This document shows positions 17,785 to 26,328 of a DNA stretch of 64,000 nt, in pieces; the stretch's first letter is position 1; every line of letters begins with the position of its first letter. The stretch comes from JACVRW01 sp963764665 (GTDB taxonomy: Bacteria > Actinomycetota > Thermoleophilia > Solirubrobacterales > Thermoleophilaceae). Position numbers and translations under genes: made by a program. The notes beneath the pieces are model-generated. The model saw nothing but the letters and a program-made list of their open reading frames with translations, made no database searches and was not told the DNA's origin. Location of the stretch: contig CAVXTL010000010.1 of the NCBI GenBank assembly GCA_963764665.1, forward strand, positions 140,135 to 204,134. Direction: 5' to 3'.

Positions 17785-19157
17785 CGCGAGCACTCGTCCT
17801 GACCCGCCGTAGCGGGGGCGCGGCGGTGGCCGCAGTGACGGTCCCGGTACCGGCCGAGCTCGACCTCTCGGCGGTCGTCATGGCCGCCCGGCGCCCCGAC
17901 GACAGGTTCTTCTGCTTCGAGCAGCCCGAGCGCCACGGCTTCGTGCTGGCCGGACTCGGGGCGGCCGTTACGGTCGAGGCGAGCGGGCCGGGGCGCTTCG
18001 GCGAGACGGCCCGGCGCGTGCGCGAGCTGGCGTCGAGCACGCTCGCGGACGATCCGGGCCGCGATCCGGATCGCCCTCCGGCGGCCGGTCCCGTCTTCGT
18101 CGGCGGCTTCGCCTTCGCACACGACGGCGGCGGCTCGCCCGAGTGGTCGTCGCTCGCGCCGGCCACGCTCGTGCTGCCGGAGGTGAGCCTGGCTCGCTAC
18201 GGCAACGAGGCGCGCATGACGGTGTGCGTCGCGGCCGGCGCCGGCGATGACGCCGAGACGCTCCTCCTACGCGCTCGCGAGCGGCTCGGCAGTCTCGCGC
18301 CGGCGACCATGCCGCTGCTCGATCCCGATCCCGTGGGACGCACGCGCGTGGCCGGCGCAGCGCCGCCGTCGCACTACGAGGCCGCCGTGGGACGCGCAGT
18401 CGAGCGGATCGCGGCCGGGGATCTGCAGAAGGTGGTGCTCGCGCGCGAGGTGCGCGTGCACGGCCCGCGCGACCACGATCCCGCACCGGTGCTCGATGCA
18501 CTGAGGGCAGCGTTCCCGGCCTGCTACTGCTGGTGCGTCGGAACTCCCGAGGCCGCCTTCGTGGGCGCCAGCCCCGAGCTGCTCGTGCGCCGCGACGGGG
18601 CGCGCGCCCAAACGGTGGCGCTGGCCGGCACCACCCGTCGCAGCGCCGACCCGGCCGTGGACGACCACCTGGGCGAGCAGCTGCTCCAGAGCGCCAAGGA
18701 CCGCGAGGAGCAGGAGATCGTGGCCCGCCGCATCGAGCGGACGCTCGATCCGGTGAGCCTGTGGGTGGCCGCCGGGGACGAGCCCGCGCTGGTGAAGGTG
18801 CAGAACGTGCAGCACCTGGCCACGGCGATTCGCGCCCAGCTCGCGCGCCCGCTTCACGCCGTCGAGCTGGCCGGGCTGCTCCACCCGACCCCGGCGGTGG
18901 GCGGCGAGCCGCGCGCCGCCGCGGAGCCGCTGATCCCGGCACTCGAGGGGCTCGATCGCGGCTGGTACGCGGGGGCCGTGGGGTGGACCGACCTGGCCGA
19001 GGACGGCGAGTTCTGCGTGGCCCTCCGCTGCGCGCTCCTGCGCGGCCGGACCGCGCATCTGTACGCCGGCTGCGGGATCGTGCGCGACTCCGTGCCGGCG
19101 GAGGAGCTGGCCGAGACCGAGGTGAAGCTGGAGGCTCTGCTGCCCCTCCTGACGTAA
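17709..19157 (+). CDS. menF: Isochorismate synthase
   Basis: 482 aa. Converts chorismate to isochorismate, the first step of menaquinone synthesis. The C-terminal chorismate-binding domain shows RIAAGDLQKVVLAREV, ASPELLVRRDG, ALAGTTRRS, SAKDREEQEIVARRI, HPTPAVGGEPR, DRGWYAGAVGW and YAGCGIV, the standard isochorismate/salicylate synthase set with the catalytic Glu/Lys region. Its separation from the other men genes by the mce block is unusual; a salicylate-type isochorismate synthase is an alternative, but the downstream menD-menE genes favour MenF. The start overlaps the end of the preceding ORF. Confidence 0.9.
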   Translation: MLGVAGQESPFGLSPPAERLLAERIARALVLTRRSGGAAVAAVTVPVPAELDLSAVVMAARRPDDRFFCFEQPERHGFVLAGLGAAVTVEASGPGRFGETARRVRELASSTLADDPGRDPDRPPAAGPVFVGGFAFAHDGGGSPEWSSLAPATLVLPEVSLARYGNEARMTVCVAAGAGDDAETLLLRARERLGSLAPATMPLLDPDPVGRTRVAGAAPPSHYEAAVGRAVERIAAGDLQKVVLAREVRVHGPRDHDPAPVLDALRAAFPACYCWCVGTPEAAFVGASPELLVRRDGARAQTVALAGTTRRSADPAVDDHLGEQLLQSAKDREEQEIVARRIERTLDPVSLWVAAGDEPALVKVQNVQHLATAIRAQLARPLHAVELAGLLHPTPAVGGEPRAAAEPLIPALEGLDRGWYAGAVGWTDLAEDGEFCVALRCALLRGRTAHLYAGCGIVRDSVPAEELAETEVKLEALLPLLT

Positions 19158-19166
19158 CCCGGAGGG

Positions 19167-19188
19167 CTGTGTGCGATGGCGCACACAG
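19167..19188. promoter_or_regulatory. Perfect inverted repeat between menF and the mce operon
   Basis: CTGTGTGCG, spacer ATGG, CGCACACAG: a 9-bp perfect dyad 9 nt after the menF stop and 25 nt before the first possible mce start. It could be the operator of a dimeric repressor controlling the mce genes or a terminator for menF; the following bases (TGCCATTT) contain only a short T run. Confidence 0.5.
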
Positions 19189-19213
19189 TGCCATTTGCGT
19201 CAGGCGTTACAAC

Positions 19214-20593
19214 TTGAGGGTCGTGGGGAGCGCAGGGAGAGCGCCGGTCGCGGAAGAGGAAGGATCCAAAAGGACGCGATTGCTGGTGCTCGCAGCGCTG
19301 GCTCTCGCGCTGATCGGCATCCTCGCGGTGATCCTTCTCGGCGGGTCGAGCTACCGCGTGACCGCGGAGTTCGACAACGCCGGACAGCTCGTGCCCGGCA
19401 ACGAGGTGCGCGTGGGCGGGGCGCAGGTGGGGTCGGTGAAGGAGATCGACATCTCGCCGAGCGGCATGGCCGAGGTGACCTTCGAGCTCGACGACGACGA
19501 CTACATCCCGCTACGGCACGGCACCGAGGCGGTGGTCAAGCTGGGCTCGCTGTCCGGTATCGCCAACCGCTACGTGGACCTCCAGCTCGGTCCCGACGAC
19601 GGCGAGGACATCGACGACGGAGGACGGATCGGGCCCGACGACACCCGCGCCGCGGTGGAGCTCGATCAGGTGTTCAACATCTTCGACGAGCCCACACGGC
19701 GCGCGCTCCAGGACGTGGTGGCGGGCTCGGCCGCCTCTCTGGAGGGTCGCGGCCGGGAGCTGCAACAGGGCATCCACTACCTGAACCCCGCGCTGTCCAC
19801 GGGCGCCCGCCTCTTCGGCGTCCTCTCCCGCGACGAGCGGCTGCTGCGGCGCTTCCTCGTGGATTCCTCGGAGTTCGTGACCGCGCTCGGCCAGCGGCGC
19901 CGCAACCTGCGCGGAGTGGTCGCGAACCTGGGCACGACGTTCACGGCACTGGGCCGCCAGAAGGAGGCCCTGGCCGAGTCGGTGGAGCGGCTCCCGCCGT
20001 TCCTGCGGCGGGCGAACACCACCTTCGTGGACCTGCGGGCGGCGCTCGACGACGTGGATCCGCTGGTGGCCGCGGCCAAGCCGGTGGCGGTCCGGCTCCA
20101 GCCCTTCCTCGCCCAGGCGCGCGGGTTCGCCCGTGACGGGGCGCCGACGATCCGCGACCTCTCGCGCACGATCCGGGCCCCCGGCGGGGCCAATGACCTG
20201 ATCGAGGCGTTCCAGAGCTTCCCGCCCCTGGCACGGTCGGCGCTCGACGCCACCCGGGTGAACGGCGCGGTGCGACGGGCCGCCTTCCCGGAGACCTCCG
20301 CGGCGCTCAGGGCGGCCGCCCCGACCATCGGGCTCGGGCGGCCCTATACGCCCGACTTCGTGGGCTGGCTCGACGACTTCTCGACCACGGGCGCCTACGA
20401 CGCCCTCGGCGAGTACTCGCGGGCCTGGATCAACCTGTCCGAGTTCCTCTACGGCCCAGGGCCGAAACTGGGGCAGTTCCGCCGCTGCCCAGGGGCCAAC
20501 GAGCCGCCCGCACCCGACGGCTCGAACGTGTTCTCGGCGTCCGAGCAGGCCACGCTCCAGTGCGACGACGCCCAGCGTTCGGTGGGCCCGTGA
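19214..20593 (+). CDS. Mce/MlaD family protein 1 of 6
   Basis: About 459 aa from TTG 19214 (GTG 19223 is an alternative). N-terminal membrane helix (LLVLAALALALIGILAVILL), then an MlaD beta-barrel domain (YRVTAEFDNAGQLVPGNEVRVGG... VGSVKEIDI) at residues about 48-140, then a long alpha-helical region that in characterised Mce proteins forms a hydrophobic tube, and a C-terminal tail with two Cys. Mce proteins assemble as hexamers to carry lipids or sterols between the membrane and the outside. This is the first of six tandem genes, each overlapping the next, so one operon encoding a hetero-hexamer is likely. Confidence 0.85.
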   Translation: MRVVGSAGRAPVAEEEGSKRTRLLVLAALALALIGILAVILLGGSSYRVTAEFDNAGQLVPGNEVRVGGAQVGSVKEIDISPSGMAEVTFELDDDDYIPLRHGTEAVVKLGSLSGIANRYVDLQLGPDDGEDIDDGGRIGPDDTRAAVELDQVFNIFDEPTRRALQDVVAGSAASLEGRGRELQQGIHYLNPALSTGARLFGVLSRDERLLRRFLVDSSEFVTALGQRRRNLRGVVANLGTTFTALGRQKEALAESVERLPPFLRRANTTFVDLRAALDDVDPLVAAAKPVAVRLQPFLAQARGFARDGAPTIRDLSRTIRAPGGANDLIEAFQSFPPLARSALDATRVNGAVRRAAFPETSAALRAAAPTIGLGRPYTPDFVGWLDDFSTTGAYDALGEYSRAWINLSEFLYGPGPKLGQFRRCPGANEPPAPDGSNVFSASEQATLQCDDAQRSVGP

Positions 20594-22032
20594 AGCGCGC
20601 CGCCATCGCCGCGCTCGTCCTCCTCGTGGCGGCGGGCATGGCGCTCGCCATCGGGGCCACCGACGACGGCGACTCCGAGGGCAAGACCTACGAGATCGTG
20701 TTCGACAACGCCTTCGGAGTGGTGGACGGAGGCGACTTCAAGGTCGCCGGCGTGCGCGCGGGCACCACGAGCGGCCTCGAGGTCGTTACCGGCGGGCAGC
20801 GTCCGCTCGCCGTGGTGAAGGTCGAGGTCACCGAGCCGGGCTTCGCCGACCTCCGCCGCGATGCCCAATGTGAGGTCCGGCCCCAGTCGTTCATCGGCGA
20901 GTACTTCGTGGACTGCCAGCCGGGGAACTCCGGCGAGCGGCTCCCGGACGGCGGGCGCGTGCCCGTGGCACAGACCAGCTCGACGATCCCGCTCGACCTG
21001 GTGAACAACATCGTCCGACGCCCGTATGCGGATCGTCTCCGGCTCATCATCGGCGAGCTCGGTGCGGGGCTCGCCGGTCGTCCGGACGACCTCAGCGCAG
21101 TGCTGCGCCGCGCCCATCCCGGGCTGCGGGAGACCACCCAGACGCTGCGGATACTGGCCCGCCAGACCCGGACCATCGAGCGCGTCGTGACTCGGGCCGA
21201 CACCGTCGTCGGCGCGCTCGCACGGCGGCGAGGCGACGTGACGCGCTTCGTGCGCGAGGCGGGCGGCACCGCGGCCGTGGCGGCCACGCGCAGCGGCGAC
21301 CTCGCGGCCGCGTTCGACCGGCTCCCGCGCTTCCTGGGCGAGCTCGATCCGTACATGGTGCAGCTGGGCCAGCTCGCCACCGCCCAGCAGCCCGTTCTGC
21401 GGAACCTGCGCGCCGCCGCACCCGGCCTCGAGACCTTCCTCACCCGGCTGCCTCCGTTCGCGGACAGCGGCCGTCCGGCGCTCGCCGCGCTCGGCGACGC
21501 GTCGGTGGTGGGCCGCCGTGCGGTGCGCGAGACGAGCGAGGAGCTCGACGAGCTGCGCCGCCTGGCCGAGGAGGCGCCCGCGCTCGCAAAGCCGCTGCGG
21601 CAATTGCTCGAGTCCATCGACGACCGCGAACGCGCCGTGAAGCCGGATCCGCGGGCGGCGGCCACCGACCCGCCTGCCCCCGACCCGACGCACATCACCG
21701 GGCAGGGCGGCTTCACCGGCATGGAGGCGATCTGGAACTACTTCTTCTGGCAGACGCTCTCCACCAACGCGCTCGACGACCTCGGACACGTGCTGCGCCT
21801 CAACGTGTCCGTGGGGCCTTGCTCGGGCTACTTCAACCACCGCGAGGGCCAGGAGGCGGTGTTCGACCAGTGCAGGCAATGGCTCGGGCCGAACCAGCCC
21901 GCCATCAACCAGCCCGACCCCACCGCGACGGCTGAGCCGAGCCGGACGTCCGCCACCGCCGCGGCCGCCGCCTTGCAGGAGCCGGCGCTCCCCGCGTCCG
22001 AGCCCGTCCTCGACTACCTGCTGGGTCCATGA
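20590..22032 (+). CDS. Mce/MlaD family protein 2 of 6
   Basis: 480 aa; GTG start overlaps the previous stop. N-terminal helix (AAIALVLLVAAGMALAIG region), MlaD domain YEIVFDNAFGVVDGGDFKVAGVRAG with SFIGEYFVDCQPG, then a helical region with evenly spaced Leu/Arg heptads to about residue 350, and a tail with GPCSGYFNHREG and FDQCRQWL that contributes Cys. The FIGEYFVD segment corresponds to the conserved L/I-G-x-x-Y-V/F-E/D motif of the family. Predicted subunit of the same lipid-transport tube. Confidence 0.85.
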   Translation: MKRAAIAALVLLVAAGMALAIGATDDGDSEGKTYEIVFDNAFGVVDGGDFKVAGVRAGTTSGLEVVTGGQRPLAVVKVEVTEPGFADLRRDAQCEVRPQSFIGEYFVDCQPGNSGERLPDGGRVPVAQTSSTIPLDLVNNIVRRPYADRLRLIIGELGAGLAGRPDDLSAVLRRAHPGLRETTQTLRILARQTRTIERVVTRADTVVGALARRRGDVTRFVREAGGTAAVAATRSGDLAAAFDRLPRFLGELDPYMVQLGQLATAQQPVLRNLRAAAPGLETFLTRLPPFADSGRPALAALGDASVVGRRAVRETSEELDELRRLAEEAPALAKPLRQLLESIDDRERAVKPDPRAAATDPPAPDPTHITGQGGFTGMEAIWNYFFWQTLSTNALDDLGHVLRLNVSVGPCSGYFNHREGQEAVFDQCRQWLGPNQPAINQPDPTATAEPSRTSATAAAAALQEPALPASEPVLDYLLGP

Positions 22033-23552
22033 GGCGACGCGGCGCAGGGCTCAGCTCCAGCCCGGTCCTGGTCGGTGCCGTGACGGTGCTCGTGACGCTC
22101 GTGGCCGTCGTCATCTCGTACAGCGCCAACGAGGGGCTCCCGTTCGTACCGACCTACCAGATCAAGGTCCAGGTGCCCAACGCGGCAAAGCTGGTGGAGG
22201 GCAACGACGTGCGCGCCGGGGGGTTCCGGGTCGGTCAGGTCACGAAGATCCGGGGCGCGCGCGGGCGAGTGGACGGTGAGGTCCGCGCGATAGCCGAGCT
22301 CGAGCTCGAGCTGGACAAGAAGGTGGAGCCGCTGCCGGTGGACACGACCGTCAGGATCCGCCCGCGCTCGGCGCTCGGCCTCAAGTACGTCGAGCTGGTG
22401 CCGGGACGGTCCGCGCGCAGCTACCTGGCCGGCGACACGATCCCGCTGCGGCCCGGCGACACCGCGCCGGAGGACCTCGAGGACCTGCTCTCGACGTTCC
22501 AGCCCGAGACGCGGGTCGACGCCCGCCAGGCCCTGCAGGGCTTCGGAAACGGACTGGCCGGCCGCGGGCCCGCTCTCAACCGGACGATCGAGGAGCTGCG
22601 CCCGTTCGTCACGCGCCTCGAGCCCGTGATGCGCGCCCTGTCGGCCAGGCCGACGGAGCTGCGCGGGCTCTTCCCGGCGCTGGGCCAGACGCTTCGGCAG
22701 GCCGCCCCGGTGGCCGCCGTCCAGGCCGAATGGATCGCTGCCATGGCCGACACCTTCTCGGCCATCGGCAGGAATCCGAGAGCCCTTCAGGAGACCATCG
22801 AGGAGAGCGCCCCGACGCTCGACGCCGCGATCGCGTCGTTCCAGGTCCAGACTCCCTTCCTGACGCACTTCGCGGACCTCTCGCGCCGTCTGCAGCCCGC
22901 CGCGGCGGAACTGCCGCGCGCGCTGCCGCCCTTCAACCGCGCGCTCAGCGCCGGGGTACCCGCCTTCCGCCGCACACCTGCGCTCGCCGGCCGCCTGGAC
23001 CAGCTGTTCCGCGCCGCCGAGGACCTGGGCGAGAACCCCTTCACGCTGCTGGCGCTGCGCGACCTGCGCACGACCGCGCAGATCGCCCGGCCCGCGGTCG
23101 AGTTCGTGGCTCCCTACCAGACCGTCTGCAACTACCTCAACTACTTCTTCACGCCGCTCGGCACCCACCTGTCGGAGGCCGTGCCGGGCGGGACGTCGCA
23201 GCGCATCCTCGCCAAGCTGCTCTTCGGCGGCCAGCCGAACAACCTCGGGACCACCGAGTCGAGCCGGCCCGTGGACACGCCCGGCGACCCGCACGAGGAG
23301 TCCGTCCAGGCGCTTCACAAGCAGCCCAACAGCCCGGCTGTGGACAGCCGCGGCCGGGCCGACTGCCAGGCCGGCCAGACGGGCTATCTCAGCCGCCTCG
23401 TGACCGACGGCCGCTATCCGCGGGAGACGGACGAGGAGGGCTTCCTCGGCGGGGGCACGCACGTGGTCTTCGATCCCGACACACCGGGCCGGAGGGGCGG
23501 CACGTACAAGGCGCGCGAGCTCGGCATAGGCAGCGTGGGGGACGTGCCCTGA
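22029..23552 (+). CDS. Mce/MlaD family protein 3 of 6
   Basis: 507 aa; ATG overlaps the previous stop (ATGA). Membrane helix VLVGAVTVLVTLVAVVIS, MlaD domain (IKVQVPNAAKLVEGNDVRAGG, LGLKYVELVPG), long helical region to about residue 360, then a C-terminal domain with YQTVCNYLNYFFTPLG, a motif also seen in mycobacterial Mce C-termini, and a polar tail. The longest Mce of the set. Confidence 0.85.
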   Translation: MRRRGAGLSSSPVLVGAVTVLVTLVAVVISYSANEGLPFVPTYQIKVQVPNAAKLVEGNDVRAGGFRVGQVTKIRGARGRVDGEVRAIAELELELDKKVEPLPVDTTVRIRPRSALGLKYVELVPGRSARSYLAGDTIPLRPGDTAPEDLEDLLSTFQPETRVDARQALQGFGNGLAGRGPALNRTIEELRPFVTRLEPVMRALSARPTELRGLFPALGQTLRQAAPVAAVQAEWIAAMADTFSAIGRNPRALQETIEESAPTLDAAIASFQVQTPFLTHFADLSRRLQPAAAELPRALPPFNRALSAGVPAFRRTPALAGRLDQLFRAAEDLGENPFTLLALRDLRTTAQIARPAVEFVAPYQTVCNYLNYFFTPLGTHLSEAVPGGTSQRILAKLLFGGQPNNLGTTESSRPVDTPGDPHEESVQALHKQPNSPAVDSRGRADCQAGQTGYLSRLVTDGRYPRETDEEGFLGGGTHVVFDPDTPGRRGGTYKARELGIGSVGDVP

Positions 23553-24913
23553 TGCGCCGGCCACGGCTATCAGGGCTCCAGGTGGGCCTGCTGACGATCG
23601 GGCTGGTCGTCGTGTTCGTGTTCTTCGCGGTCACGAAGACCAACCCGTTCGCGAACCCCTACGAGCTTCAGGCCACCTTCCGCGATGCCCGCAGCATCGG
23701 GATGGGCGCTCCGGTGCGGATCGCGGGGGTGGAGGTCGGGAAGGTCACGAAGCTCGAGTCGAACGGAGACGGGGCGGCCACGGTGACCATGGAGCTGCGC
23801 GACGACGCGCTGCCGCTCCACCGCGACGCCAGGCTGAAGATCCGGCCGCGGATCCTGCTCGAGGGCAACTACTTCGTGGACATCCAGCCCGGCACGCCGT
23901 CGGCTCCCACGCTCGACGACGGCTCCACGGTCCCCCTGACGCAGACCGCGACGTCGGTGTCGCTCCCGGAGATCCTGGCGGTGCTCACGACCGACACCCG
24001 GAACGACCTCCGGACGCTCCTCGAGGAGTACGGGACCAAGGCGCTCGGCAACGGCGGCGCGGAGGGCGTGAACCGGGCCATTCCCTACTTCAGCCCCGCC
24101 TACCGCCGGACGGCGATCACCAACGAGGCCCTGCTCGGCGTGCAGCCGAACCGGGACCTGCCCCGGCTGCTGCGAGGGCAGGCGCGAACCTTCGGCGCGC
24201 TGGCGAGCCGGCCGGAGGAGCTGAAGGACCTGGTCACCGACCTGGACGTGGTCGCCGGCGCGCTGGCGAGCCAGGACGCGGCGCTCGAGGCGTCGGTTCC
24301 CGCGCTCCGCGACACGCTCGCCGCCGGCTACCCGGCGCTGGGCGACGTGGACGCCGCCCTGCCGACCCTGCGCGTGTTCTCCCGCGAGGCGCTCCCGGGA
24401 GTGCGGTCCACCACCCCGACGCTCGACGTGGGCATCCCATGGATCGCCCAGGCGCGCGCCCTGGTGCGGCCGGCCGAGCTCAGGGGCCTGGCGGCCGACC
24501 TGCGGCGGGCGGTGCCGGGGCTCGTGAAGCTCAATCGCCGGCTCGTACCGTTGAACGCGCAGCTGCGCGCGCTCTCCTCCTGCACGAACAGCGTGCTGGT
24601 GCCGTTTGCCGAATCCCCGATCCCGAGTATCGAGGCCGGCAACTCCGGCCAGGAGGTGCGCCGCCAGATCCTCCGCAGCTTCGTCGGGCTAGCCGGTGAG
24701 AGCCGCATACAGGACGCGAACTCCCAGGTCTTCCACATCCAGGGAGTGATCCCGTCGAACCTGGCCAACGGGCGCATCGAGCCGGCCGCTCCCGCCGACC
24801 CGAACACGCCCCCGGTGCACCGGCCGGACGTGGCGTGCGAGACGCAGGACCCGCCGGTGCTGGCGGCTCCGGGCGGCGCGGCCACCACCTACTCGAGCGG
24901 AGGCGCGCCGTGA
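23552..24913 (+). CDS. Mce/MlaD family protein 4 of 6
   Basis: 453 aa; ATG shares a base with the previous stop (TGATG). Membrane helix LQVGLLTIGLVVVFVFFAV, MlaD domain (YELQATFRDARSIGMGAPVRIAG, LLEGNYFVDIQPG), helical region, and a C-terminal tail with SSCTNSVLVPFAESP. Length and architecture match its neighbours; subunit of the predicted Mce hexamer. Confidence 0.85.
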   Translation: MRRPRLSGLQVGLLTIGLVVVFVFFAVTKTNPFANPYELQATFRDARSIGMGAPVRIAGVEVGKVTKLESNGDGAATVTMELRDDALPLHRDARLKIRPRILLEGNYFVDIQPGTPSAPTLDDGSTVPLTQTATSVSLPEILAVLTTDTRNDLRTLLEEYGTKALGNGGAEGVNRAIPYFSPAYRRTAITNEALLGVQPNRDLPRLLRGQARTFGALASRPEELKDLVTDLDVVAGALASQDAALEASVPALRDTLAAGYPALGDVDAALPTLRVFSREALPGVRSTTPTLDVGIPWIAQARALVRPAELRGLAADLRRAVPGLVKLNRRLVPLNAQLRALSSCTNSVLVPFAESPIPSIEAGNSGQEVRRQILRSFVGLAGESRIQDANSQVFHIQGVIPSNLANGRIEPAAPADPNTPPVHRPDVACETQDPPVLAAPGGAATTYSSGGAP

Positions 24914-26328
24914 GGCACGCGATCCGCTCCCACCTACGCGACTTCCTCGCGATCGTCGGCCTGCTCGTGGTGGCGGTCACGATCGCAGTGGTGATCCTCT
25001 CCGAGCAGGGGCTGCGCTTCCCGCTCGTGGAGGACTCGCCCAAGCGCATCGAGGTCGCGCTTCAGGACGCACAGGCCGTGGAGCCCGGCCGCGGGCAGAC
25101 CGTGCGGGTGGCCGGGGTGGAGATCGGCAAGATCGCCGGCGTGAGCCTCGAGGACGGGGTGGCCGTGGTCGAGCTGGACATCGACAGGCGCTACGAGGAC
25201 ATGGTGCGCGCGGACGCCACCGCCCTGCTGCGCCCGAAGACCGTGCTGAAGGACATGTTCCTCGAGGTCGATCCCGGCCACGGCCGCGTGCTCCCGGAGG
25301 GCGGGCGCATCGGCGTGGAGGGCAGCGCCCCCGACGTGGATCCCGACGAGATCTTCGCCGCCCTCGACGCGGACACGCGCCCGTACCTCACGCTGCTGGT
25401 GTCGGGCGCCGGCAAGGGCCTGCGCGGACGCGGCGAGGACTTCAACGCCGTGCTGCGCCGCCTCGAGCCGCTCCACCGGGACCTGGCCCGGGTCACGCGC
25501 GCCACGGCCCGCCGGCGGCAGGCGCTCCGCCGGCTCGTTCACAGCTACAGCCTCCTCACGGCCGCGCTCGGCCGGCACCCCGAGGAGCTGCGGCGCCTCG
25601 TGAGCGCGTCGGGTGAGGTGTTCGGCGCGCTGGCCGGCGAGGAGCAGGACATCTCCACGGCCACGGCGCTGCTGCCGGGAGCGCTCGAGCAGTCCGCGCG
25701 GACGCTCGAGCAGGTCGGCGGGTTCGCGCGCGAGCTGAAGCCCACGCTCACCGCACTGCGCCCGCCGATCCGCCGGCTCGACGAGACCAATGTCGCGGTC
25801 CGGCCCTTCCTGCGCGAGACCACCTCGATCCTCCGCGATCAGATCCGCCCGTTCGTCCGCGCCGCCCGTCCGTGGACGTCGGACCTGCGGGTGGCGACGG
25901 TGAACGGTGCGCAGGCGGCTCCCGACCTGACGGACTCGCTGACCGGCCTCAACCGCTTCTTCAACATCGGCGCCTACAACCCCGGCGGGGCGCAGGGGCT
26001 GTCCGGAATGAGCGTCGGGGAGCAGCGTGCGCGCGAGGAGGGCTTCCTCTACTGGCTCGCCTGGACGGCCCAGAACGGGGTCTCGCTCTTCAACACGGCC
26101 GACGCCCAGGGCCCGTGGCGGCGGGTGACCATCTGCGGCCTCGAGCTCGCTCAGCTGCAGCCGCTCCTGGGCTTCACCTTGAGACAGCTGTCGCAGTCGA
26201 ACCCGAGCCTGCTCGAGCAGGTCTCCGGCGCCGTGGACGGCAGCATCGTTCCGGGGAGTCCTGTCCAGAACCTGCTCGATTCGCAGTTCGGCACCTGCGA
26301 CTTCAGCGACCTGCCGACGGTGCCGTGA
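24910..26328 (+). CDS. Mce/MlaD family protein 5 of 6
   Basis: 472 aa; GTG overlaps the previous stop. Membrane helix FLAIVGLLVVAVTIAVVIL, MlaD domain (RIEVALQDAQAVEPGRGQTVRVAG, VLKDMFLEVDPG), helical region rich in Leu and Arg, and a C-terminal domain with a hydrophobic FLYWLAWTAQNGVSLFNTAD stretch and two Cys. No lipobox is visible, so this is not a classic MceE-type lipoprotein. Confidence 0.85.
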   Translation: MRHAIRSHLRDFLAIVGLLVVAVTIAVVILSEQGLRFPLVEDSPKRIEVALQDAQAVEPGRGQTVRVAGVEIGKIAGVSLEDGVAVVELDIDRRYEDMVRADATALLRPKTVLKDMFLEVDPGHGRVLPEGGRIGVEGSAPDVDPDEIFAALDADTRPYLTLLVSGAGKGLRGRGEDFNAVLRRLEPLHRDLARVTRATARRRQALRRLVHSYSLLTAALGRHPEELRRLVSASGEVFGALAGEEQDISTATALLPGALEQSARTLEQVGGFARELKPTLTALRPPIRRLDETNVAVRPFLRETTSILRDQIRPFVRAARPWTSDLRVATVNGAQAAPDLTDSLTGLNRFFNIGAYNPGGAQGLSGMSVGEQRAREEGFLYWLAWTAQNGVSLFNTADAQGPWRRVTICGLELAQLQPLLGFTLRQLSQSNPSLLEQVSGAVDGSIVPGSPVQNLLDSQFGTCDFSDLPTVP

